In this document: positions 22,824 to 32,139 of the stretch, in pieces
Numbering within the stretch: the stretch's first letter is position 1
Layout of the letters: each line of letters begins with the position of its first letter
NCBI GenBank assembly: GCA_009760855.2
Contig: WPIO01000079.1
Span: 1,062,001 to 1,126,000, forward strand
Direction: 5' to 3'
DNA: 64,000 nt
Origin: Cristatella mucedo
Taxonomy: Eukaryota > Bryozoa > Phylactolaemata > Cristatellidae
Made by a program: the position numbers and the translations under genes
Notes under the pieces: model-generated
The model's input: the letters and a program-made list of their open reading frames with translations, nothing else
Told to the model about the DNA's origin: nothing
Database searches by the model: none

Positions 22824-22920
22824 GGGCCCGCTGCTTGAAATAAACAGAACGGCGGGTATTTACGCGATCCCGGAGAGCGCGCAAACCGCGTCTGGTAAAC
22901 AGCTCCTTCTGTCGCTCCAG

Positions 22921-23131
22921 GAAACGATCGAGCGAATTCGGCTGACGTATCACCGCGTGCTCAGAGAAGCCTACGGCATGCCGTGGAGCAACGCCGAAAT
23001 AGACGACTATCTGCTTCACGTCATTCCCGCCACGCGGAGCACCGAGCAGTCGACGGCGGCGGCCGTCGGTTCGGCGGCGGCGGCGCCGGCGACCGCAGCG
23101 ACGTACGCGGCGGCGGATCAGCGGCCCACCG
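22921..23131 (+). CDS. VEGF/PDGF-like growth factor, exon 2 (N-terminal linker)
   Basis: After the CAG acceptor at 22918-22920 the frame reads ETIERIRLTYHRVLREAYG, a likely amphipathic helix. An acidic and Ala/Thr-rich stretch ending DQRPT follows. The exon ends one base into a codon before a GTGAGC donor at 23132, so the next intron is phase 1. VEGFA exon 2 is much shorter (about 52 bases) but also ends in phase 1. The frame stays open upstream to 22759 and through the next 189 bases, so a longer unspliced reading cannot be excluded. The linker has no domain I recognise, but such N-terminal segments vary widely in this family. Confidence 0.6.
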
Positions 23132-23320
23132 GTGAGCACGCTGCCGCCGCCGCCGCCGCCGCCGCGTATTCACCGCCGTCGGTCGCGGCGGCTAGCCCGA
23201 GAGGTGACGTCGCATCGCTTTGGCGGCGCCGCGGCCGCAGTCGCCGCGGCTCATTAGATGGTACGCACGTACGAGCGCCCGCGCGAGATCGCGGCTCTCT
23301 CCTCTTTGCGCCCGTCGCAG
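23132..23320 (+). other. Intron 2 or optional in-frame segment (189 bases)
   Basis: It is bounded by a GTGAGC donor and a pyrimidine-rich CTCTCCTCTTTGCGCCCGTCGCAG-type acceptor region, shown here only to locate the AG at 23319-23320. The segment is 63 codons long, contains no stop, and in frame would encode a poly-Ala run and an Arg-rich stretch. Splicing joins phase 1 to phase 1 and gives one Ala codon at the junction. A second AG eight bases later would break the frame. Either splicing or retention yields an open reading frame. Confidence 0.55.
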
Positions 23321-23529
23321 CGTCGCAGTCCGACGACGCGCTGAAATGCCAGCCTCGAGTGACAGTGATTCCGGTGACGCACCTCTACCCGAAGCAGCCG
23401 GGACAGAGGGCCAGCTACCGGCCGTCGTGCGTGGCACTGCACCGCTGCGTGCCCGACGGTGGCTGCTGCCGAGAGCACCACACCTGCGGTCCCAAGACGG
23501 TTCGCAACGTCACGCTAGGCTTCTCACAG
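23321..23529 (+). CDS. VEGF/PDGF-like growth factor, exon 3 (cystine-knot domain)
   Basis: This exon carries the family signature. CQPRVTVIPV is followed by YRPSCVALHRC, then GGCC, then HTCGPKTVRNVTLGF. Six cysteines (codons at 23347, 23428, 23446, 23464, 23467 and 23485) correspond to the first six of the eight in the PDGF/VEGF cystine-knot domain. The NVT glycosylation sequon at 23506-23514 sits where VEGF-A has its NIT. The exon ends CAG before the donor GTGAGA at 23530, in phase 0, as VEGFA exon 3 does by memory. A three-residue VPD insertion separates the third cysteine from GGCC, which is unusual. The product should be a secreted dimer binding a receptor tyrosine kinase. The final exon with C-x-C was not found. 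Confidence 0.82.
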
Positions 23530-24237
23530 GTGAGAGCTGGAGCGGCAGCGCGCGGGCGCGCCGGCCGCAGCCCCCACCCACCGCCACTACCGACCGCCTG
23601 GGCGGCGGTGCAGCCGCCGCGGGCGAGTCGGCGGTGCCGCTCACCGGACTCGCGGACTCTCGGCAGTTCGATGAGCTGCCTCGTTTTCGCGGCTGCCTCG
23701 GTCATTCAACCTTCACCTTCCTTTCGTATCCGTCCATAAGGAGTCCCTGCAGCAAGGCGCACCCTAGCTAGGCCGCAGACAATTTGCTCGGGCCTGCCGC
23801 GGCTTGAGTTAGGATGTTCGGAGGCGAATTTCTGGCCCTAGCGTGAACATCTGCGCCGGAGTGCCGTCGGAGTGCGATTACGTTTAAATGGAAGCGATTT
23901 CTGGGCCGCTCACTCACCTTTGCCCTCTGCTCGCCGTTCGCTTCGCTGGCTGACCGACCAGCCGACCACTAGGGAAGGGTGCGGGAGACGGTTCACTGCT
24001 CAGTCGCACCCGTCCGCGATTCGCAATCCAGCGCAATGGCGCCGTCAATGCACCGCTCGTGGCTGCGCTTGCGACCGCAACTTAAGAGCAGCCATGCTAA
24101 GCTAAACCACAGGGCCAAATTTTCGTGGCCAACTCGGACCCCAACGTCAAGGCCCCTCCGCTGGGTCTTTATATCCTTACTTATTAGAGGAATTTCGAGA
24201 CGTTGAAGAGGAATACGCAACGAGTTCGTGCGTGAGA

Positions 24238-24240
<3 letters not shown>
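23530..24240 (+). other. Start of intron 3, no exon recognised
   Basis: A GC-rich 3' flank follows the donor. A pyrimidine-rich acceptor-like site near 23742 (CCATAAG) is followed by only eight codons and a stop, without cysteines, so it does not supply the missing C-x-C. Confidence 0.5.
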
Positions 24241-24316
<76 letters not shown>

Positions 24317-24360
24317 CTCGCGAGTGTGTGTGTGTGGGGCGTGGTTGAGTAAAAATCATC

Positions 24361-24420
<60 letters not shown>
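24241..24420. repeat. GT, CT and TA microsatellites
   Basis: A GT run (to about 24315), a CT run (24364-24392) and a TA run (to 24420) are separated by short unique DNA. Confidence 0.97.
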
Positions 24421-24423
<3 letters not shown>

Positions 24424-24448
24424 TTGAGTAAAAGTATATCTCTCTCTA

Positions 24449-24491
<43 letters not shown>

Positions 24492-24523
24492 GCATAGAGA
24501 GAGATATACTTTTTACTCAACCA
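24421..24523. repeat. Long AT-centred inverted repeat
   Basis: The left arm begins TGGTTGAGTAAAA and runs through TATCTCTCTCTATGCATA. The right arm is its reverse complement apart from one extra base, ending TTTTACTCAACCA. The centre is TA repeat, and TA repeats also flank both sides. It can form a hairpin with arms of about 40 bases. Confidence 0.92.
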
Positions 24524-24542
24524 TATATATATATTTACTCAA

Positions 24543-24584
<42 letters not shown>

Positions 24585-24589
24585 GAATA

Positions 24590-24725
24590 GATTTCATGTG
24601 TACAGTATCCTGAGAGAACTTATAAATCTATATCCCGACGCTTCACATACGCCGCAGCGCTCGAGCCCACGACCTCGGCCCTCGAAGGCAGCCATCTTAA
24701 TCCCTGAACAAATTGGAGCAGTGCG
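24590..24725 (-). mobile_element. SINE-1 copy
   Basis: The minus-strand tail (CTGAGAGAACTTATAAATCT on the plus strand) and a B-box-like GGGCTCGAGCGC are followed by a degraded head. Confidence 0.75.
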
Positions 24726-25073
24726 CGAGACGCTATCGAGTTGCACTCGCTGCGATAGGAGGGCACTGCCGGACAACTCTTCAGAAAGGCCTTCACCTTC
24801 CGGGCCCTGGCGTGAGGCTGCACAGGCAGCGCTAGCCAGTCTGCTGCCGGATCGATCGGCCGCGGCAGATCGGCGGCCGCGCTGCAGCACCGCCCGAGTG
24901 CTCGGCGCTCCCCTCGGCGCTCCGCCGCCGCTGCTTTCCTCCTCCACAGTTGGCGTGACGTACTCGAGTCTTTGTCTCGTTTCCTGAAATAGCGCGAAGT
25001 AGTTGCCGAAGGAAGCCTGCGAACAACCGAGAGAGCGACGCTCATTTGTAACCAGCGCCGCCAGCGCCGCCAT
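24726..25073 (-). CDS. Candidate first exon on the minus strand, unrecognised
   Basis: A minus-strand ATG at 25073 in strong context (GGAAATGGCGG) opens a frame reading [14 protein letters not shown], later [20 protein letters not shown] and EEESSGGG. The frame continues to 24594, but its last part lies in a SINE-1 copy, so a real coding exon would have to end earlier; I cannot pick the donor. A pyrimidine-rich CGGTTGTTCGCAG acceptor-like site at about 25017 offers another exon start. The surrounding DNA is CpG-rich. No family is recognised. Antisense frames on the plus strand are also open, so chance openness is possible. Confidence 0.25.
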
Positions 25074-25761
25074 TTCCGTTGCCACCCGCGAGGCTCTCGT
25101 GCGACGCTCGGTGTCTTTGCGGCAGTGCTTGCGGCGGCAGTGGCGGCTTTCCGCTCGTCCGCCGCCGCCGCCCAGCTTCGCGCGTCCTCGGAGAGCTGGC
25201 AACCGCAGCAACCAGTCGCGGAGCCCGTGATTTGAAGAGACGCCCGGCAGCCCCGTCAACAGCCGGCTGCAGCAGCTGCAGCTGTACGCTCCTCTTCAGA
25301 CGGCGAAGACGCTCGCACGCGTTAGCGCTTGGGCGTTTCACTCAAGCAGTCGCTTTAGTCCATGCATCCGGGGGGGGGGGCGGAGCTCGTAGCACGGATT
25401 CGCTGTCTGCTCGCGTGTCCGCAGGGCTCCTCTGTCGGCAGAAGCAGCGCACGAATGCTTCGTTCGACGCGTGTCGGTGGCCGAGGCTCGGGGGCCTCTC
25501 TGAAGGCGCGGCCTTAGAATTTGGGGTCGAGCAAGTAGCAGTGGAGACAGGAAGATTGAACTCGAACTGTGACCTCACGAACTGTGCAAGCTCGCCCGGA
25601 ACAGAATCCGCGTCCGAGTGGGTCTGAACGCCCTCGACCGAGTGAAAGGGTCACTAGTCTGAATCGCGAGGTCTGAGTGCCAGTTCTCTCAGTACTCGGT
25701 CGTCCGGCTTCGGAACGCGCTCGGCTCGTGGGAACCGCTTTTCCAAGACAAACCAATCGGC

Positions 25762-25932
25762 GGCAACGGTCCAAGCTGCCGGCAACGGTCCAAGCTGCCG
25801 GCAACGGTCCAAGCTGCCGGCAACGGTCCAAGCTGCCGGCAACGGTCCAAGCTGCCGGCAACGGTCCAAGCTGCCGGCAACGGTCCAAGCTGCCGGCAAC
25901 GGTCCAAGCTGCCGGCAACGGTCCAAGCTGCC
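25762..25932. repeat. 19-base minisatellite, 9 copies
   Basis: The unit GGTCCAAGCTGCCGGCAAC is repeated nine times with no visible change, the unit starts being 19 bases apart from about 25768. Because 19 is not a multiple of three, each strand reads through it with a 57-base protein period (AAWTVAGSLDRCRQLGPLP on the minus strand). Confidence 0.97.
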
Positions 25933-26312
25933 GCTACCGCCGTCGGCATTCGGCTGCCTGCTAGCGTTCTAGCAGTCGAACCTCGTGCTTCGCTGCTGCT
26001 TCGTGCGTTCTCTGTGTGTGTGTGAAGTGCATGACCCCTCCACGTGCATTGAAAGCTTGTCGCACCGAACATTTTTTGCCGGGCTTAATGCACAGCCTTC
26101 TCTGACGCATTTAAGTTTAACCTTTTGAATTCGTGCTTACGCTAGCTTGTGTTCGTTAAAAGCCACGGGAAATTTCCACTGACCTTGACCTCGCGGTAAG
26201 CCCTGGCTGGTGATCGAGGCCTACTGTCGGGCATGGGCTCCCTATATTCCAAACACGGGTCATCAATTACTCTGACCTTACCTCCAGTCTCTCTTTTTTA
26301 ATCTTATTAATA

Positions 26313-26390
26313 ATCCTTTATTGGCCACTGCAAGCGGCGGCGATAGCCGATGAGGCTCTCCTGACGAAGTTAAATCGGCTAGCCTTTTAT
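26313..26390 (+). mobile_element. SINE-2 3' fragment, degenerate
   Basis: ATCCTTTATTGGCCACTG and GCGGCGGCGATAGCCG resemble the SINE-2 body at 10460-10500 and 38150-38190. The head is missing. Confidence 0.5.
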
Positions 26391-26732
26391 CTTTCTTTTT
26401 TTCAAGTGAAGCGTTCACTGAGCTTATGTAAGCACGAAACTCCTCGAAACGTCTCTTCTCCAGTTTCTTCTTCTTCTTATAGAGTTTTTCGTATGCGACA
26501 TTTCTGTTGATTTTCGGCGGAAACGATAAATGATAAATTCCGACGCCACGAGACAGGCAGTCAGTTGTGCGATTCCAGACTCAGCCTTGGCATTCGAGCC
26601 GATTTGAGCTGCAGGCCGCGGAGCAGTCGGTGTACATCTTGGCCGCTGCTGTAACGCCCGTAAGCGTCCGCTGCTGTCGAACAGACTCGCCTGCGCTACT
26701 TGGATACGGACTTATTATGTTAAGGCTCACTC

Positions 26733-26770
26733 GCCAAGTGCGTCCGTGATTTTTCACGGACGCACTTGGC
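26733..26770. repeat. Perfect hairpin, 17-base arms, 4-base loop
   Basis: GCCAAGTGCGTCCGTGA, TTTT, then the exact reverse complement. It is not followed by a T run or gene end that would suggest a terminator. Confidence 0.93.
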
Positions 26771-26779
26771 TTTGGAAGG

Positions 26780-28220
26780 CCTGAGCGTCTAACGACCTGC
26801 AGCTGGTGGTCCCACCCCAGCTGCACTGCCTGGCCTACAGTTCTTAGTTGGTTAATTGAGTAAACTCCGTAAAGGAGGGAAAAATCCAAACGTATTTCAA
26901 AAGTATATACACTTAATCAATCTTTAGCTATTGTGATAGCTTCGATGTCAGCTGGGCCAGACCGGAGCGCTAGGTGCAGACCTAGCGCACCGGACCCTCC
27001 TCCAGCGGCCCAAAACTAATGTTCTCAGTACGATTACGGATGTTTATGCACTATGAAATCGTAAGTACTAAAGAAAACGCACGAACAACCGAGTGTAACG
27101 ACTGCAATTATGCATAGGGCACTTTCAATTCGATAGCCATTTCAGAATAGCTGCCTGGTATCCGGCTGTGGCACCCTCTGCCGACTTAACTCCAAGCGAA
27201 GGATGCTGAACGGAACGGCAAAACTATATCTGATCATGACTCTGCTTGAGTATGCTAAGCCCAAGAAACCAGCATGGGCACATGTCCAGCTGGTTGAACC
27301 TAATCGGTGCTGCGTTTCCTTTCCCCGAATGTCTTTCTCCTGAATGTGACCATCGCAGCCGACAACCTCATTAATTTCTTTTCGACAACCTCATATTCGA
27401 CAACCTCATTAATTTCTTTTCGACAACCTCATATTCGACAACCTCATTAATTTCTTTTCGACAACCTCATATTCGACAACCTCATTAATTTCTACTAATT
27501 AAAACGAGTAAGTCCGTCCTTCCTTCCGTCACGCGGAAGTTGGCGAACTTCCGTCAAGCGGCAAGATGGCGAAGGCGTTGTCATCCGTGACGGAGCTACT
27601 ATGACTCAGCGAAGCGAGTCCACCGCCTCAGGGAGCTGCTCGAAGCGGCAGACGAGCCTTAACGGCTATCGCCACCTCTTGCTGGGGGGATAAGTGGCCG
27701 CAATGTCAAAATCAGTACGCACTGCCGGTCCATCATTTGTCCTTAGAGGCTCTGACCCAATCATTGTTGGTGACGTCCTTGCGTTTCAAGAAACTTGGGG
27801 TATCTGAAAGTGCATGTCCAACAGAGCTCATATGCTAGCTCAAATGGGAAAGGCCGATTACTCAGTCAACCAGGTTCCTGGCTCCGCCTGTCTTGTGATA
27901 AGAGTGGGTGACGTATATCGCGTGACGACGGTATAGTATATCGCGTGACGACGGTGAGTTACAAAACACTTCTTCGCAGTTTTTTAGCATACTAATTCGT
28001 GTCTAAACAGATAAATTGCAACTGCTCAACTGTTCACACGACGGGTAATTAATGTTCACTCATCGCATAATTATCGGATAAAGCTTCTGAATTATTCTGT
28101 CTTTAAAAATTCCAACTCGAAGTAGCGTAAGGACTTAATGGAATACCAGCTGTCTTCAGGATTGGAGACTCGACTTGACCCAGTTTCTCTGAAGACTGAC
28201 TAGAGCTCACAGTGGTTTTA
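26780..28220. other. Intergenic DNA with one minisatellite
   Basis: Besides the 38-base array listed separately, an 18-base duplication (TATCGCGTGACGACGGT) near 27917-27954 is the only structure seen. No coding exon recognised. Confidence 0.5.
27361..27493. repeat. 38-base minisatellite, 3.5 copies
   Basis: Each unit itself contains two GACAACCTCAT words, so it has a half-period substructure. The copies are identical by eye. Confidence 0.95.
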
Positions 28221-28324
28221 TGCAGAGCAATTCATGCTTGTTGCTTCTCATACGATTCTACCCCTGGCGCGTCGATCAAAGACACCGAAAGGAGGCGAAA
28301 AACACTCTGGCAACGTCTCTTCAG

Positions 28325-28454
28325 GCAGACGATTCCGCCGCAGACGATTGGTACAGAATACTTTTAGAGGAGGCTCAGCGGCCAGGAGGCCAACAGGTTC
28401 AGTCCCGACTTGCGGCGGAAGCAAAGCAGCTTCGCAGCTGCTCCAGCTCGAAGC
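28325..28454 (+). CDS. Exon-like open frame, unrecognised
   Basis: A frame reading ADDSAADDWYRILLEEAQRP and then QQVQSRLAAEAKQLRSC is bounded by CTCTTCAG on the left (phase 0) and GTAAGC on the right (after one base of a codon). The composition is that of a soluble helical protein. The unspliced frame runs from 28220 to 28603, so boundaries are not certain. No family is recognised and no partner exon can be assigned. It could belong to the growth-factor gene's far 3' end or to another gene, but it has none of the expected C-x-C motif. Confidence 0.3.
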
Positions 28455-28631
28455 GTAAGCGCAGCTCCAATCGAGTCCGATCCCACAAGTCCTTTCAGCG
28501 TGCACCGGAAATCCTCGCGTGTCGAAGCGGAGCCCTACAGATTTCCGGCGAGCACACAGGTTCCAGGTGTGCATTGTCCTCTGGAGGTGCCTTTCCCGGT
28601 TGACACGGAAAGATTGGCCAATGGCGTTTGA

Positions 28632-28746
28632 ATGGATGCGGCGAGCGGCACGTGCGAGCGGATGGATGCGGCAGTTGCATCAATTCAGGAGTCGCAATCC
28701 AGTCAGTCGTCGCCGCCGCCGCCGCGCGAGCGCAGGCCGAATGCAG
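28632..28746 (+). CDS. Candidate first coding exon, unrecognised
   Basis: An ATG opens MDAASGTCERMDAAVASIQE followed by a Ser/Gln/Pro-rich stretch (SQSSPPPPRERRPNA), and CAG|GTGGGC provides a donor at 28747, leaving phase 1. The Kozak context is weak (T at -3) and another ATG lies 11 bases upstream in another frame. The exon is in a GC-rich island (28400-29150) that could be a promoter. No family recognised. Confidence 0.27.
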
Positions 28747-29151
28747 GTGGGCCAGACTGGCGGCAGCGGCGAGTGGCTCCGCGCAGCCGCCACCGCGCGA
28801 GCAGTGGCTGCGCGGTCTGTACCGGAGAGAGCATCGACGGGAATGCCTTATAATAATAGCGAAGCGTCTCCGAGGGCCTCCGGCCTCGGGTCTCCGGCTG
28901 GTGCGCCAATGGCTGCGCTAGCAGTCGCCAACTCAGCAGGCAGTAATTAGGTCAGTGGTCCGACCGCGGCTTCTTCGCGTGCCGGCGAGAGCCTCCGAGA
29001 GTGCGCTCGAAATGAGGCGGCGGCGAGCCCTTCCTTACGGGAGCGCGACTCATGCCCAGGCCCATCGAAGCCCAACTAGCGAGTCGCAAGGTGCGGCGCC
29101 GGTGCGCCGCAGCCGCCTCGGGCTGCGACGTCTGTCGCAGAATCAGGTCGT

Positions 29152-29515
29152 CCTAGACTGTGAAGCTCAGGTCCACGATTCTTACGCAACGACAACTACA
29201 GTCTCCTGCTGCTGCCGACTGTGGCGCATCCTTTCCAGCGGTGTTGTGATAGCAGGCAGAGCAAAAGCTTCTGTTGTGAAATCTTTTTCAGCAGTCCTGA
29301 GCTGCTACTTCCGTGCTACTCACTACTTCAACTGCTCTCCTGACTCAGCTATGCGTCTCACTTTCTCTTTGTTGCGTGAGATGAAGTCTGCTGGCCACCG
29401 AATGCGTACCAAACACCGTTTGGACTGTGGGTGCACCATACGAAACTCTTCGGCATAACGCCCGCACAGTCTTAGTAGTGGCTTTGCGAAGTCACAGACG
29501 GAGATACACTACGAA
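29152..29515 (+). mobile_element. LINE-B 3' end
   Basis: The end of the ORF (CCTAGACTGTGAAGCTCAGG) and the 3' UTR match 56800-57095, including CACAGACGGAGATACACTAC. Its terminal repeats are degraded. Confidence 0.85.
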
Positions 29516-29734
29516 CCGCCCTAAAGCGAACGGCCGGGCGCGAAGGTCAAAGTGTCGGGTGCGAAGGTCAGGCATGCTTCGAGCAGCAGCTCACCTTGGC
29601 TGGCCTTGGCCTTGGCTTTGGCGGCGGCGGCGGGTGGCCGGGAGTAGTCGATAGTAAGTCGTCGGCCGAGTAACGTAACGCCTTTTCCTGCCACGCATCC
29701 GAGCGGAGGAGTTCCTTTAGAAGCCGCACTTGTA

Positions 29735-30345
29735 TTCAGCGTTCATTAGCACGTCACTCCACTTCTCACCGACCTGCACTGGCTGCCGGTCAATCAACGC
29801 ATTGACTTCAAGATTTTGTTGCTCACTTTTAGGTCCCTTCATTCCATGGCTCCAGCCTGTCTCTCAGATGTACTACCCCATCAGGCCAAGCATCGTACCA
29901 CCCGCTTTTCGGAATCCAACAGTCTAGAAATACCTCGTACAAACCTCAAATCCTTTGGAGACCGTGCATTTAGTTCGTATGCTCCCAAAGCCTGGAACTC
30001 ACCTGCGTCATAACATCCCCTGACCTGACCACATTTAATAGAAACTTAAAAACACACCTATTTAGGACAGCATTTAGTGGGTCCCTGTGATTCGTCCTAG
30101 GGGCGTGCTTATGCGTGCTGACACTGTGCATGCTGCCACTAACCACATTTGCATGCTGACCCTGTGCATGTCACCCCTAGCCATATTACTCATTTTGTTT
30201 GTTTTTCAAGCATGATTTTACTTACCATTCAATTGCATTTCCCTTTGCAGAAAATGTAAAGCGCCTAGAAAGAGATTAAGTTCGCCTAGAAAGAGATTAA
30301 GTTCTCTGAGGGCGCTTTATCAAGTGCATTATTATCATTATCATT
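29735..30345 (+). mobile_element. LINE-A 3' fragment with duplicated tail hairpin
   Basis: The last part of the LINE-A ORF carries a deletion near SPAS where other copies read NSLPT. The 3' UTR contains the GCCTAGAAAGAGATTAAGTT segment twice in a row (30263-30305) before the TTATCATTATC end. Confidence 0.92.
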
Positions 30346-30499
30346 ATCAGCGCCCGAGCCCAGATTCCATATGCAGAGCGAACGATTGGCGAAAGGGGGG
30401 CAGCTTTTAATTTTAATTTTAAAAAGCCGGGAAGCCGTTTCTCAGGGCAGCTGAGACGGCATTCTTCTTGTTGGGCAGTGTCAGCTGAGACTCGGTGCT

Positions 30500-30600
30500 T
30501 CTTTTGCGGCAAATGTGAAGTTCCTAAAATAAGATTTGAGTTCTCTGACGGTGCTACATCGAGTTAATGATAATAATGTTATTATCATTATCATTATTAT
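30500..30600 (+). mobile_element. LINE-A tail fragment
   Basis: GCAAATGTGAAGTTCCTAAA leads to a degenerate hairpin and a mixed ATAATGTTATTATC end. Confidence 0.7.
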
Positions 30601-30609
30601 GCCCGCGAA

Positions 30610-30835
30610 GTAAGCACCGGTCGTAGTGCAGAACTCGCTCTCGCGCGTGAGCCGTAGCCGCCTTCGCGTGAGGAGGAAGAGCCTCGCTTTGGTTTTGCTT
30701 GGGCGGTCGCTGCAGTCCGAAAGAGTAGACCGAACAGCAGCAAGGTTGACGTCACGCCGCGACAATGATGTCACAACGAGCCCGAGTCGCGCTAGAAAGA
30801 TGGCCGCTTGCCGATGCCCACGCTGTCGCTGAAGC
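30610..30835 (+). promoter_or_regulatory. Promoter-like segment with two CRE-like sites
   Basis: A perfect TGACGTCA (30747-30754) and a TGATGTCA (30766-30773) lie 19 bases apart, about 50 bases before AAAGATGGCCGC, which resembles both a YY1 site and a start context. The start would encode only ten residues (to TGA at 30831). The motifs are known CREB/ATF sites; regulation is inferred. Confidence 0.35.
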
Positions 30836-31019
30836 CAACGTGCTGAAGCCAATGTGGGCAGCAGCCGGAACTCGATTTCAGTTGGCAATTGACAATTCAC
30901 GAGTGCGACGGCGGCGATGAAATAGCATAGTTTCGCTCGTGTGCTACGTTTTCTTCCGTTGATACGACATCGCAGGTCATGTACGATCAGTTGAACCCTC
31001 GCAAGCTGCATTCGGGCTG

Positions 31020-31800
31020 CGGGGTGGGGGAGGCGGGTTGTTTATCAATAATGTAATTACGGGCTGGTTATGTTTGTGGCATGTCTGCTCTACATGCACC
31101 GGCGACTGTTTGACTGACTCCGAGCATTGTCCTGTGCATTTCTAGATGCCATGGTAACCGGCTGCTGGCCGTCTGCTGTGTAATTCGGAGACAATTAGTC
31201 TGCTTTGAGCTGGGCCATCGTCCTTTGTGCATTAGTTTTATTGCTTATTGGCCGGATAAATTTTCGCGGTTCAGTCTGCAATGGCGTGCGGCGGCGCCAG
31301 CCGCCGAGGCTCAAACTCCAAATTGATGCTGAGCCGAACCGGGGTAGGTGGTGGGTCTGATTGTGGTTGAGGCTATCGCATTCCCGGCGAAGGCTTAGGG
31401 GTGTGTTCGGCCTCCGACAGTAGTCCACTGCTTCCGGCCGCATTGTTTCGTACCGCAAAGACGGCGGCGACGGACGCTGCTGCTGCTGCTACGCGAAGCA
31501 GCTGCTCACCTCGGACCAACGATAGTCTTTCAGAAGGAATAGCGTCTAGCTAAGTCGGCCGTCGTAGCTAGACTCGATAATACCGTACATTGCCAGGCGA
31601 AACCGTCGCCAGGGTTTGAGGTCTCGAGAGAGCTCCCGATACACGAGGATGGCGCTAGCCCGTGCATGGACAGTTGGGCCGACATTTCACGTCTCCAAAA
31701 GGCTAGTCTAATTTCCCCAAGAGACGGCAGCAACATTAGCAGTACTGTAGTATATACTCTTCTGCTACCCGTGAGCATGCCACTTGAAAAAAAAAGGTAA
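31020..31800. other. Intergenic DNA, no gene recognised
   Basis: Short frames and mixed composition. No repeat family matched. Confidence 0.5.
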
Positions 31801-31808
31801 AGGTTAGG

Positions 31809-31860
31809 CGATTGAGCAGCCTCATCGATTGAGCAGCCTCATCGATTGAGCAGCCTCATC
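31809..31860. repeat. 17-base tandem repeat, 3 copies
   Basis: CGATTGAGCAGCCTCAT repeated exactly. Confidence 0.95.
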
Positions 31861-32069
31861 AGAAGAACCTTTTCGGCCTACTCGGTCCGCTCGAAGCAGG
31901 CAACAAAGTACTGTCTTCTGCAGAACTCGAACCCGAGTCTCCGACTCTTGAAGTGCGATCACCTTTTCCTCAAGTGTAAGACCCGTGCGGGTGGTCCATC
32001 CGACAGAGCCGACTGCTGCGTAAAGCTGGTGTCATATGACTCGGCTCAAAATAGCACCGACAGTTGAAG

Positions 32070-32070
<1 letters not shown>

Positions 32071-32133
<63 letters not shown>
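32071..32133. repeat. CTG repeat, 21 units
   Basis: Uninterrupted CTG on the plus strand (CAG on the minus strand). The minus-strand frame across it (32356-31970) reads poly-Ala and has no recognisable domain. Confidence 0.97.
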
Positions 32134-32134
<1 letters not shown>

Positions 32135-32139
32135 GCTTT

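Noticed and set aside
22759-22920. Coding sequence starting at ATG 22759 and reading into exon 2
   Set aside because: It gives no signal peptide, crosses a perfect hairpin and a C run, and a strong acceptor at 22920 pairs in phase with the signal-peptide exon.
25762-25932. CRISPR-like array
   Set aside because: The repeats are contiguous with no unique spacers, and the genome is eukaryotic.
26733-26770. Rho-independent terminator
   Set aside because: The hairpin has T in its loop and no T run after the stem, and the genome is not bacterial.
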